Assembly: GCA_002338615.1 (NCBI GenBank)
Contig: DDIS01000215.1
Location: 1-64,000 of the forward strand
Source of the DNA: Proteobacteria bacterium UBA1844
GTDB taxonomy: Bacteria > Pseudomonadota > Gammaproteobacteria > Steroidobacterales > Woeseiaceae
Length of the DNA: 64,000 nt
Direction: 5' to 3'
Shown: positions 53,079 to 61,953 of the stretch, piece after piece
How positions within the stretch are numbered: the stretch's first letter is position 1
Layout: each line of letters starts with the position of its first letter
The notes under the pieces: model-generated
What the model saw: only the letters and a program-made list of their open reading frames with translations
Databases searched by the model: none
What the model was told of the DNA's origin: nothing
Program-made: the position numbers and the translations under genes

Positions 53079-56000
53079 ATGCACATTATCGAATCTGCCA
53101 TCGCGCGTTCGCGCACGGTCATCGTGACGCTGGTCGTTGTTCTTGTCGCCGGTCTGTACGCGTATCTAACGATTCCGAAAGAAGCTGAGCCGGATATTGA
53201 GATACCCAATATTTATGTGAGCATCAGTTACGAGGGTATTTCCCCCGAGGACTCCGAGCGACTGCTGGTCCGACCTGTTGAGCAGGAACTGCGCGCAATC
53301 GAAGGCGTCAAGGAAATGACTTCCACTGCATACGAGGGCGGTGCAAACGTGCTGCTTGAATTCGATGCGGGCGTTGATACCAACATCGCGTTGCAGGACG
53401 TGCGCGAGAAAGTCGCCAAGGCGAAGGCCGAGATCCCGCGCGAAGCCGACGAACCAACGGTCAATGAAGTCAAGATGTCGCGTTTTGATCCGATGCTGGT
53501 GCTGAACCTGGGCGGCAATGTGTCTGAACGCGCGCTCACCAGCATTGCAAAAGGGCTCAAGGAGGACATTGAAGGCCTGCCCGGAGTGCTTGAGGTCAAC
53601 CTGGTGGGCGTCCGGGAGGAGCTCATGGAAGTGATCGTAGACCCGCTCGCGATGGAAAGTTATGGACTCGACCAGGCGCAGATCATCAATTTCATCAATA
53701 TGAACAATCGCCTCGTCGCCGCCGGGTCGCTTGAGTCCAGCCAGGGGCGTTTCCCGGTCAAGGTACCCGGCGTGGTTGAGAGTCCGCTCGACGTTCTGAA
53801 TATGCCAATCAAGGCAGTCGGCGAACGCATTGTTCACTTCAAGGATATTGCCGAAGTTCGACGAACGTTCAAGGATGCAACAAGTTATGCACGCCTGAAC
53901 GGGAAGCCCGCAGTCGCGATGGAAATCGTGCAACGCTCCGGCGCGAATCTCATCGATACGATTGATGAGATCAAGAACCTTGTCCGGCAAGAGCAACAAT
54001 ACTGGCCTGCGGAAATCGAGGTTGTCGCATCGCGCGACAAGTCGAAAGACGTCAAGGACATGTTGACGGAATTGCAGAACAGCGTACTGATTGCTGTGCT
54101 GCTCGTCTTCATCGTAATCATAGGTATCCTTGGTATCCGTACGGCATTGCTGGTCGGTGTCGCTATTCCCGGCAGCTTCCTGATGGGGATACTGGTCATC
54201 GGTGCATTCGGCATCACCATTAACATGATGGTTCTGTTTGCGTTAATCATGGCCGTGGGCATGTTGGTGGATGGCGCTATCGTAGTGACAGAGCTTGCCG
54301 ACCGCCGGATGGCAGAAGGTGAGTCGCCGCAACACGCATATACCAGGGCCGCCATTCGCATGGCCTGGCCCATCATCGCATCAACCTGTACCACGCTGGC
54401 GGCGTTCATACCGCTGGCGTTCTGGCCCGGCATATCGGGCGAATTCATGAAGTACCTGCCGATTACGCTGATTGCCGTATTGTCCGCCTCGCTCGTTATG
54501 GCCCTGCTGTTTGTGCCTACGCTGGGTTCAATATTCGGTCGCACGGGCGCAAGCAATGCCGAGGCACGCCGCAACCTGAGCGCCGCTGAGATTGGTGATC
54601 TCGATTCGGTAACCGGGCTTACCGGGAGCTACATTCAGTTTCTGAAAAAATCCTTGCACCGGCCGTGGCTCAACGTCGCCGGCGTTTCCGCCCTGCTGAT
54701 TATTATCTACGTACTATTTGTTAACTTCGGTCGCGGCGTTGAATACTTTCCCGAGGTCGAGGTGAACTTCGGCACCGTCGATATTCGTGCACGTGGCGAC
54801 CTGTCGACGGACGAGAAGGATCAGCTGGTCCGCCAGGTTGAACAGCGGGTACTCGGTATGCCCGAACTCGAATCTGTCTATGCGAAGACAGGCAGCAGCG
54901 GCCAGAATGCTGAAGACCAGATCGGATCGCTCGCGCTGAATTACGTGCCCTGGGACCAGCGTCGGTCTGCCAACGAAATCCTTGCAGACATCCGTAGCAG
55001 GACCGCAGACCTCGCCGGAGTTTTGATCGAAACGCGAAAACCGGATTCCGGCCCGCCTCAGGGTAAACCGGTCAATATTGAATTTGCGTCGCGCAACTAC
55101 GCCAAGCTTGCACCGACGGTCGCGCGGGTTGCCGCCGCGCTCGACATGCATCCCGCCATTATTAATGTGGAAGATAACCTGCCGCTACCCGGCATCGAGT
55201 GGCAACTCAAGGTCGATCGTGCCGAAGCTGCCCGTTTCGGCGCCGATGTCGCGCTCGTGGGGTCCATGGTGCAGCTCGTGACCAACGGCCTGAAGCTCGG
55301 CGAATACCGGCCCGACGACAGTGACGAAGAAATCGATATTCGTGTGCGTTACCCGCTGGAGTCACGTTCGCTCGAGCAAATCGACGAGTTACGAATTCAG
55401 ACCAGCAGTGGCCTGGTGCCAATCAGCACCTTCGTTACGCGCGAGCCAGCACAGAAAGTCAGCACGATTCATCGCACCGACCGGCATCGGACCGTTGTGC
55501 TGCAGGCAGATGTGTTACCGGATTATCTGCCAACCGACGTCGTTGCTGAGTTAGGAGCCCTGCTACCAACTCTCGGCCTCGAGCCGAGCGTCAGCTATTC
55601 GTTTCGCGGCAGCACCGAGGACCAGCAGGAGGACCAGGCTTTCTTGAGCCGCGCCATGATGATCGCGTTGGCCATGATGGCCATCATCCTGGTCACCCAG
55701 TTCAACAGTATTTACCAGGCCGGGTTGGTTCTTACGGCTGTGCTTTTCTCAACCGGCGGCGTGCTGCTGGGCCACCTCATAACTGGCAAGCCTTTTGGCA
55801 TCATTATGTCCAGTATCGGTGTTATCACCCTGGCCGGCATCGTCGTGAACAACAACATTGTTTTTATCGACTCATACAACGTCCTGCGCGAGCGCGGCGC
55901 TGTGGCCTACGAGGCCGTCCTGCGCACCTGCGCCATTCGCTTGAGACCCGTATTGTTAACGACTGTAACCACGATCGTTGGCCTGTTGCCAATGGTGTTC

Positions 56001-56234
56001 GGGATCAATATTGATCTGATCGATCGACACGTGACCATTGGCGCACCGAGCTCGCAGTGGTGGACCCAACTCGCGTCGGCGGTGGCCGGTGGGCTCGCGT
56101 TTGCGACGATTCTGACGCTGTTCCTGACGCCTAGCCTGCTGCTGATACAGGCAAACCTCTCCGAGCGCATGGCCGCGCGGCGGAGAAATTCGCGCCTCGA
56201 CGCGCTTGGCCCCCCGGGTACGCGTCCTGCCTGA
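53079..56234 (+). CDS. RND efflux permease
   Basis: The 1051-residue inner-membrane pump has the RND layout of TM1, a large periplasmic loop, TM2-7, a second loop and TM8-12. TM4 carries VGMLVDGAIVV, so the AcrB Asp pair is reduced to one Asp followed by Gly. The periplasmic region opens PKEAEPDIEIPNIYVSISYE, and the TM10-11 area has LAGIVVNNNIVFIDSYN. This subfamily is typical of marine gammaproteobacterial pumps of unknown substrate. It forms a unit with the adaptor and PadR regulator upstream. Confidence 0.94.
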   Translation: MHIIESAIARSRTVIVTLVVVLVAGLYAYLTIPKEAEPDIEIPNIYVSISYEGISPEDSERLLVRPVEQELRAIEGVKEMTSTAYEGGANVLLEFDAGVDTNIALQDVREKVAKAKAEIPREADEPTVNEVKMSRFDPMLVLNLGGNVSERALTSIAKGLKEDIEGLPGVLEVNLVGVREELMEVIVDPLAMESYGLDQAQIINFINMNNRLVAAGSLESSQGRFPVKVPGVVESPLDVLNMPIKAVGERIVHFKDIAEVRRTFKDATSYARLNGKPAVAMEIVQRSGANLIDTIDEIKNLVRQEQQYWPAEIEVVASRDKSKDVKDMLTELQNSVLIAVLLVFIVIIGILGIRTALLVGVAIPGSFLMGILVIGAFGITINMMVLFALIMAVGMLVDGAIVVTELADRRMAEGESPQHAYTRAAIRMAWPIIASTCTTLAAFIPLAFWPGISGEFMKYLPITLIAVLSASLVMALLFVPTLGSIFGRTGASNAEARRNLSAAEIGDLDSVTGLTGSYIQFLKKSLHRPWLNVAGVSALLIIIYVLFVNFGRGVEYFPEVEVNFGTVDIRARGDLSTDEKDQLVRQVEQRVLGMPELESVYAKTGSSGQNAEDQIGSLALNYVPWDQRRSANEILADIRSRTADLAGVLIETRKPDSGPPQGKPVNIEFASRNYAKLAPTVARVAAALDMHPAIINVEDNLPLPGIEWQLKVDRAEAARFGADVALVGSMVQLVTNGLKLGEYRPDDSDEEIDIRVRYPLESRSLEQIDELRIQTSSGLVPISTFVTREPAQKVSTIHRTDRHRTVVLQADVLPDYLPTDVVAELGALLPTLGLEPSVSYSFRGSTEDQQEDQAFLSRAMMIALAMMAIILVTQFNSIYQAGLVLTAVLFSTGGVLLGHLITGKPFGIIMSSIGVITLAGIVVNNNIVFIDSYNVLRERGAVAYEAVLRTCAIRLRPVLLTTVTTIVGLLPMVFGINIDLIDRHVTIGAPSSQWWTQLASAVAGGLAFATILTLFLTPSLLLIQANLSERMAARRRNSRLDALGPPGTRPA

Positions 56235-56402
56235 ATGCCGGCCGCATGCATCCAATCGCCCACTGGCCGCATCTAATAGCAAGATAACGCGCAGATGCCC
56301 GCGCTGACGCCGGACTCCCCGGGCGGTTTCAGGTCGCGCTGAACCTGACCATCCTGCCCGAGCCCGACCTGCAACGGCAATGCAACGCACGAATTGCGCG
56401 TA

Positions 56403-56442
56403 TTGCGTTATAGAGATCTAGTGTTATACTTAACTATAACAC
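56403..56442 (+). promoter_or_regulatory. Sigma-70-type promoter with a perfect palindromic operator over the -10 box
   Basis: TTGCGT at 56403-56408 and TATACT at 56425-56430, 16 bp apart, form a plausible -35/-10 pair for the second RND operon. The -10 lies inside a perfect inverted repeat, GTGTTATA (56421-56428), CTTAAC, TATAACAC (56435-56442). A repressor bound here would block RNA polymerase. The first gene starts at 56465. The regulator is not identified; PadR of the upstream unit or a TetR-type protein elsewhere are options. Confidence 0.65.
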
Positions 56443-56464
56443 CATACTACTGGCCACCCTGACT

Positions 56465-57535
56465 ATGAAACAAACGATCACTGCCCTGTCCTTGCTTTTC
56501 CTCACGCTGTTCCTCTCGGGCTGCGGTGCTGGCGAAGCCAAACCGCTTGCCGCAGAAGGACCTCGTGACAGCACGCCGGTGCCCGTAGAGGTCAGCTTTC
56601 CGGCACGCGCGGACATTGTTGCGAACTACGAGGCAACGGCAAATCTTGCCTCTGACGGAGACGCACCGGCTGTGTCCAAGGTGGCGGGCGAAGTCGTTGA
56701 GCTGCTGGTGGTTGAAGGCCAGCGCGTCAAACAAGGGCAAGTTCTTGCGCGGCTCGACGGTGAACGCCTGCGCCTCGCCATGCTGGTTGCCAAAGCAAAT
56801 CTCGAGAAGGCCCGCGGCGAGTATCGGCGTTATATCGATTTGCATGAGCGAGGCCTGGTCAGCAAGTCGATGTTCGAGGGCCTGAAGTACGATCTGGATG
56901 AATTGAATGCCGCTTATGAACTTGAAAAGCTCAATTATGAGTACTCGAATATTCGTGCGCCGATTGCGGGTTATGTTGCCAGCCGGAACATCATGCTGGG
57001 CCAGAACCTGGACGTAAACCAGGAAGCATTCCGTATTACTGAAACCCGCGACCTCGTCGCCTATCTGCAGATACCGCAAACAGAGCTCGCAAAATTTGCG
57101 ACCGGGCAGCGTGCAAGCCTGACTGTCGATTCGATTCCAGGCTCACACTTTGTTGCACACATTATTCGCATCAGCCCGACGATAGACACGCGCAATGGAA
57201 CCTTCCGTGCGACGGCATCAATCGATAACAGCGACGGCGCATTGGCGCCCGGTATGTTTGCACGATTTGATGTGGCCTACGAGAAACACGCTGACGCACT
57301 GACGATCCCCGTCGAGGCACTGATAGAAGAAGACGAACTTAGTTCAGTCTATATCGTCAAGGATGGCCAGGTGGAGCGGCGTACGATCGAAACCGGCATT
57401 CACTCCAATGGGCGAGTCGAGGTACTGGCGGGCATGCTCGAGGATGAGCAGGTTGTCATTATCGGCCAGGCTGCTCTGAAAGACGGCAGCAAGGTATTGG
57501 CCAGGCTGGAAAACCCGTCGCGTTCCGCGGGCTGA
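56465..57535 (+). CDS. RND efflux adaptor lipoprotein, first of two tandem paralogs
   Basis: The 356-residue protein has a lipoprotein signal with lipobox LSGC at about residues 17-20. The lipoyl domain has APAVSKVAGEVVELLVVEG and VKQGQVLARLDGERLRL; a helical hairpin (EYRRYIDLHERGLVSKSMFE), the second lipoyl half (YSNIRAPIAGYVASRN) and the beta-barrel follow. Blocks such as QVLARLDG and IRAPIAG are shared with the next gene, which is a tandem paralog. It is the first gene of a four-gene operon with two adaptors and two permeases. Confidence 0.93.
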   Translation: MKQTITALSLLFLTLFLSGCGAGEAKPLAAEGPRDSTPVPVEVSFPARADIVANYEATANLASDGDAPAVSKVAGEVVELLVVEGQRVKQGQVLARLDGERLRLAMLVAKANLEKARGEYRRYIDLHERGLVSKSMFEGLKYDLDELNAAYELEKLNYEYSNIRAPIAGYVASRNIMLGQNLDVNQEAFRITETRDLVAYLQIPQTELAKFATGQRASLTVDSIPGSHFVAHIIRISPTIDTRNGTFRATASIDNSDGALAPGMFARFDVAYEKHADALTIPVEALIEEDELSSVYIVKDGQVERRTIETGIHSNGRVEVLAGMLEDEQVVIIGQAALKDGSKVLARLENPSRSAG

Positions 57536-57605
57536 CCCAAATACAGCGAACGTCCATCAAGGAATCGCGGACGGCAAGCGGTTTGGTGGCAACTGGGAGC
57601 AATCG

Positions 57606-58751
57606 ATGAACTTGGAAAAACTGGGGCCTTTGGTGTTGGCCCTGCTGGTGGTGCTGACGGCCTGCGAGAAGGGGGGATCCTCGCAGGACGGCGATGACAG
57701 CGACGATGACAATGAAGCACCCCCGGTTCCGGTTGAAATCAGCAAACCCGCGCGCGGCGATGTCTATGCGATTTACAAAGGAACCGCACCCATCGAAGCG
57801 TATGCGGATGCCGAGGTGGTTACCAAGGTTGGCGGTGAAGTCAGGGAAATTCTGGTCGAAGAAGGCGATGAGGTCCAGCAGGGCCAGGTGCTGGCCCGGC
57901 TGGATGGTGATCGTCTGCGGCTCGAATTGAACGAATCCGATGCGCGGCTGAACAAGCTGCAAAACGACTACCAGCGCAACGTTGAGTTGAGCGAAAAAGG
58001 CCTGATCAGTGCCGGGGACTTCGAAAAAATCAAGTACGAAATGCAAGCTTTGCAGGCCAAACACAATCTTGCCAGCCTCGAACTTGACTACACACAAATA
58101 CGAGCCCCTATTGCAGGCGTTGTATCTGCACGCTACACGAAGCTCGGTACCAGCCTCGCTGCAGGGGAGCCCGTGTTCCGTATCACCAGCCTGGACCCTC
58201 TCGTAACCTACCTGTTTATCCCGGAGCGTGAATTCAGCAATGTCAAAGTGGGACAGAAAGTCAGTCTTGATATCGATGCGCTGGACGCTGCGCCGGTGGT
58301 GGCAAAGGTCACACGTGTCAGTCCGGTCGTGGATCCGGGTACTGGCACTTTCAAAGTTACCGTCGAACTCCACGACCCTGAGCGCAATATCAAACCGGGT
58401 ATGTTTGCACGTGCCGGCATTGTCTACGACAGGCACGAAAACGCATTGAAAGTACCGCGAAGTGCAATCGTCGAATACGCGGGCGACTCCGCGATATTTG
58501 TTGTTGACGATGGCGTGGCACAACGCAAGGTCGTCACTGTCGGCCTATCCGGTGATGGCATGGTGGAAATACTGTCAGGCCTTCTGGACGATGAGGATAT
58601 TGTCACAGTGGGACAGGTCGGGCTGAAGCCGGGAGCCCCGGTCACGGTCATCGGTGCGAATCAGATTCGCAATACAAACGAGGCGGCCGAAGCGGTCGCG
58701 GACCAAGGACCTGCAGGTAACGAGGACAACGGCCATGCGGCGACTGATTGA
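57606..58751 (+). CDS. RND efflux adaptor lipoprotein, second of two tandem paralogs
   Basis: The 381-residue protein has a lipobox LTAC after about 18 residues and then an unusual Asp/Ser-rich stretch (GDDSDDDNEAPP) before the adaptor fold. The lipoyl halves read VVTKVGGEVREILVEEGDEV and YTQIRAPIAGVVSARYTKLG. Beta-barrel and membrane-proximal domains follow. It is a clear paralog of the adaptor 70 bases upstream. The 3' end overlaps the permease start by 17 bases. As in TriAB-type pumps, the two adaptors may act as a heteromer. Confidence 0.93.
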   Translation: MNLEKLGPLVLALLVVLTACEKGGSSQDGDDSDDDNEAPPVPVEISKPARGDVYAIYKGTAPIEAYADAEVVTKVGGEVREILVEEGDEVQQGQVLARLDGDRLRLELNESDARLNKLQNDYQRNVELSEKGLISAGDFEKIKYEMQALQAKHNLASLELDYTQIRAPIAGVVSARYTKLGTSLAAGEPVFRITSLDPLVTYLFIPEREFSNVKVGQKVSLDIDALDAAPVVAKVTRVSPVVDPGTGTFKVTVELHDPERNIKPGMFARAGIVYDRHENALKVPRSAIVEYAGDSAIFVVDDGVAQRKVVTVGLSGDGMVEILSGLLDDEDIVTVGQVGLKPGAPVTVIGANQIRNTNEAAEAVADQGPAGNEDNGHAATD

Positions 58752-61700
58752 AATCGCGACAGGGCGCCCCGTCACGATCGTAATGTTCACGGTCGCGATC
58801 GGCCTGTTCGGCATGGTGTCGCTGTCCCGGCTCAATCTGAATCTGTTGCCGGACCTCTCGTATCCCACACTAACCATTCGCACGGAACTCGCGGGTGCCG
58901 CACCTGTGGAAGTGGAAAACCTCTTGACCAAGCCAATTGAGGAAGCGGTCGGGGTCATTCGCAATGTGCGGCTGGTTCGCTCTGTATCGCGCTCCACGCA
59001 ATCGGATGTCACGCTGGAATTTTTATGGGGCACGGACATGGACGTCGCGGGCGTGGAGGTTCGCGAGAAACTCGACATCCTGTTTTTGCCGCTCGAAGCA
59101 TCCCGGCCGTTGTTGTTGCGCTTCGATCCTTCCTCGGAACCCATCATGCGCCTCGGGCTGCGCTTTGACAGCGCGCTTGCTGGCAACAAACAAGCGGCGG
59201 AAGCAGAGCTCAAATCACTGCGGCGGCTTGCCGAAGACCGCATCAAGACCGACCTCGAAGCGGAGGAAGGCACAGCCGCAGTCAAGGTCAGCGGCGGCCT
59301 GGAAGACGAAATCCAGATCCAGGTTGATCAGGAAAAATTGTCGCAGCTCGGCATCAGCATTGAACAGATCGCCGCGCGAATTCGTGCGGAAAACGTCAAT
59401 CTCTCGGGCGGCCGTCTCGAGGAGGGCAGCCAGCGCTTCCTCGTCCGGACGCTGAACGAGTTCCAGTCAGTTGACGAATTTCGCGATGCGATCATTGCCT
59501 ATGTTGAAAATCGCCCCGTGTACCTGCGCGACGTGGCAACAGTGGAACAAGGCTACAAGGAACGTGAAGCAATCACCCGTGTCGATGGCCGGGAAGCTGT
59601 CGAACTTGCGGTCTACAAGGAAGGGGATGCCAACACCGTACAGGTGGCGCACCGCCTCGAACAACGCCTCGCGCGGATCCGTGAAACCCTGCCAGAGCGC
59701 ATTGAACTGGAAAAAATTTACGACCAGTCCCGCTTCATTTCAGCCGCCGTGGATGATGTCCGGAATGCGGCGATACTTGGCGGCATTATCGCGATTATCG
59801 TCCTGTACGGTTTCCTGCAGAATGCGCGAGCCACAACGATAGTCAGCATTGCGATTCCCGTTTCCGTAATTGGTACGTTTCTACTGATGTACCTGAACGA
59901 CGTGTCGTTGAACATCATGTCACTCGGTGGCATAGCGCTTGCGGTTGGCATGCTCGTCGACAATTCCATTGTCGTGCTGGAAAATATCGTGCGAAAACGG
60001 GAACAGGGCGAGGACCTGGTGTCGTCTGCTAGAAATGGTACTGCAGAGGTTGCATCCGCCGTGTTTGCCTCAACGCTGACCACGATCGCCGTATTTTTTC
60101 CGATGGTCTTCATCTCCGGAATCGCGGGACAATTGTTTCGTGACCAGGCGCTGACCGTTACCTTTGCTCTGATTTTTTCCCTCGTCGTGGCGCTGACCCT
60201 GATCCCGATGCTCGCTGCGCTCGGAACGGAAAATCGATACGCAAACGATGACGGCACCTCGGCGCCCGGCCGGGTGACGCGCGGCGTTGCATGGCTGGTG
60301 CGCTTGTTCGGGTTGCTGTTTGCCGCGATACGTTGGTTGTTCTGGGCACTGCTCTGGTTGCCAGGCAAGCTGTTCCTGCATCTCTACAGCTTCATGGCCG
60401 CTGTTTACCCGCGGTTGCTACGCGCAGCGCTACGCCGCCGGGCGGTCGTCCTGATGTCGGCGACGGTCATATTCGTAGCCACGATGGCGCTGATCCCGCG
60501 GCTCGGAACCGAGTTGATCCCGCAATTGTCGCAAGGTGAATTCAACGTTGACCTCCGGCTTGCGCCCGGTACGCCACTAACGGCGACCGACCGCGCGCTC
60601 CAGGTCGCCCAATCCGCAACCGCAAATCTCGACATAGTCAGGCGGACATTCTCGGTCGCTGGTACGGGCAACCGACTCGACGCGAACCCGGTGGATGCCG
60701 GCGACAACAGCGGTACGCTGAACATCAGTTTACAGGAAGGCGCTGGTCGGGCTGAGGAAGAAGCGACGATGAATGCACTGCGTGACACGCTGAGCCGCGT
60801 GCCCGGCCTGCAGTACGAATTCTCACGTCCGTCGCTCATCGCATTCTCGAGTCCACTGCAGATTGAAATCTCGGGCTACGATATGGACGACCTGGCTAAC
60901 GTCAGCCGTACGCTCATGCAATCCATGTCTGCATCAGATCGATTCACCGACCTGAAAACGACCGTCGAACGTGGCAACCCCGAGATACAGATTGTGTTCG
61001 ACCAGGAACGCGCCGCGAAGCTCGGGCTGGCTGTACGCGACATCGCTGACCGCGTGGTTGCGAACGTGCGCGGCGAGGTTGCGACACGTTACACCTGGCA
61101 CGACAAGAAGATTGATGTCCTGGTTCGCAGCGTTGACACACGTGAATCAAGCATTGACGAAATTCGTCGCCTGATCATCAATCCAAACGCAGCGCGGCCC
61201 GTTACTCTGGATGCAGTTGCAACGATCAGCGTATCCAGCGGCCCCGCCGAAATACGGCGTGTTGCGCAACAACGGGTCGTCAATATTACCGCGACGCCGC
61301 GCTTTGGTGACCTCGGCAGCGCCGCGGAAGAAGCCAGCTTGCTGGTCCAGCAAACGCCGATGCCGCCCGGTATTACCGCGAGCGTGTCCGGTCAGAGCGA
61401 GGAAATGCAGGAATCCTTCCGTTCGATGCAGTTTGCGCTGGCGTTGGCGATCTTCCTGGTGTACCTCGTCATGGCGTCGCAATTTGAGTCGCTGATCCAT
61501 CCGTTTGTCATTCTTTTTACGATTCCGCTGGCGCTGGTTGGCGCGGTACTCGCCTTGTACGTCACCGGCACGACCATCAATATTGTTGCTCTGATCGGCG
61601 TGATCATGCTCGCGGGTATCGTGGTCAACAACGCCATTGTCCTCGTCGACCTGATCAATCAGCTGAGGGCGCAGGGTAGCGCGCGGGAGGAAGCCATTTT

Positions 61701-61953
61701 AGAAGCTGGCGCTGCACGCCTGCGACCGATCCTTATGACATCGTTGACGACGGCACTGGGCTTGCTGCCCATGGCGCTTGGACTCGGCGAAGGTTCCGAG
61801 GTGCGTGCTCCGATGGCGATCACCGTCATCGGCGGACTGTTGGTATCAACACTGCTAACGCTTATTGTCATACCGGTCGTGTATTCGCTGCTGGACCGCA
61901 AGCACTGGCGGGAAGTGGCCAGTGAACCGGTGGCTTCGGGCAGCGCCGCATGA
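58735..61953 (+). CDS. RND efflux permease, first of two in the operon
   Basis: The start at 58735 lies inside the end of the adaptor gene and begins MRRLIEIATGRPVTIVMFTV, the standard RND TM1; the upstream in-frame extension is not RND-like. The 1072-residue pump has VGMLVDNSIVVLENI in TM4, GIAGQLFRDQALTVTFALIF, a long extra hydrophobic linker between TM6 and TM7 regions (about residues 520-560), and LAGIVVNNAIVLVDLINQLR in the second half. The stop overlaps the next permease as ATGA. With the next gene it may form a mixed trimer, as MdtB and MdtC do. Confidence 0.94.
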   Translation: MRRLIEIATGRPVTIVMFTVAIGLFGMVSLSRLNLNLLPDLSYPTLTIRTELAGAAPVEVENLLTKPIEEAVGVIRNVRLVRSVSRSTQSDVTLEFLWGTDMDVAGVEVREKLDILFLPLEASRPLLLRFDPSSEPIMRLGLRFDSALAGNKQAAEAELKSLRRLAEDRIKTDLEAEEGTAAVKVSGGLEDEIQIQVDQEKLSQLGISIEQIAARIRAENVNLSGGRLEEGSQRFLVRTLNEFQSVDEFRDAIIAYVENRPVYLRDVATVEQGYKEREAITRVDGREAVELAVYKEGDANTVQVAHRLEQRLARIRETLPERIELEKIYDQSRFISAAVDDVRNAAILGGIIAIIVLYGFLQNARATTIVSIAIPVSVIGTFLLMYLNDVSLNIMSLGGIALAVGMLVDNSIVVLENIVRKREQGEDLVSSARNGTAEVASAVFASTLTTIAVFFPMVFISGIAGQLFRDQALTVTFALIFSLVVALTLIPMLAALGTENRYANDDGTSAPGRVTRGVAWLVRLFGLLFAAIRWLFWALLWLPGKLFLHLYSFMAAVYPRLLRAALRRRAVVLMSATVIFVATMALIPRLGTELIPQLSQGEFNVDLRLAPGTPLTATDRALQVAQSATANLDIVRRTFSVAGTGNRLDANPVDAGDNSGTLNISLQEGAGRAEEEATMNALRDTLSRVPGLQYEFSRPSLIAFSSPLQIEISGYDMDDLANVSRTLMQSMSASDRFTDLKTTVERGNPEIQIVFDQERAAKLGLAVRDIADRVVANVRGEVATRYTWHDKKIDVLVRSVDTRESSIDEIRRLIINPNAARPVTLDAVATISVSSGPAEIRRVAQQRVVNITATPRFGDLGSAAEEASLLVQQTPMPPGITASVSGQSEEMQESFRSMQFALALAIFLVYLVMASQFESLIHPFVILFTIPLALVGAVLALYVTGTTINIVALIGVIMLAGIVVNNAIVLVDLINQLRAQGSAREEAILEAGAARLRPILMTSLTTALGLLPMALGLGEGSEVRAPMAITVIGGLLVSTLLTLIVIPVVYSLLDRKHWREVASEPVASGSAA

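Noticed and set aside
57459-58523. A 354-codon open frame on the minus strand
   Set aside because: It is antisense to the second RND adaptor.
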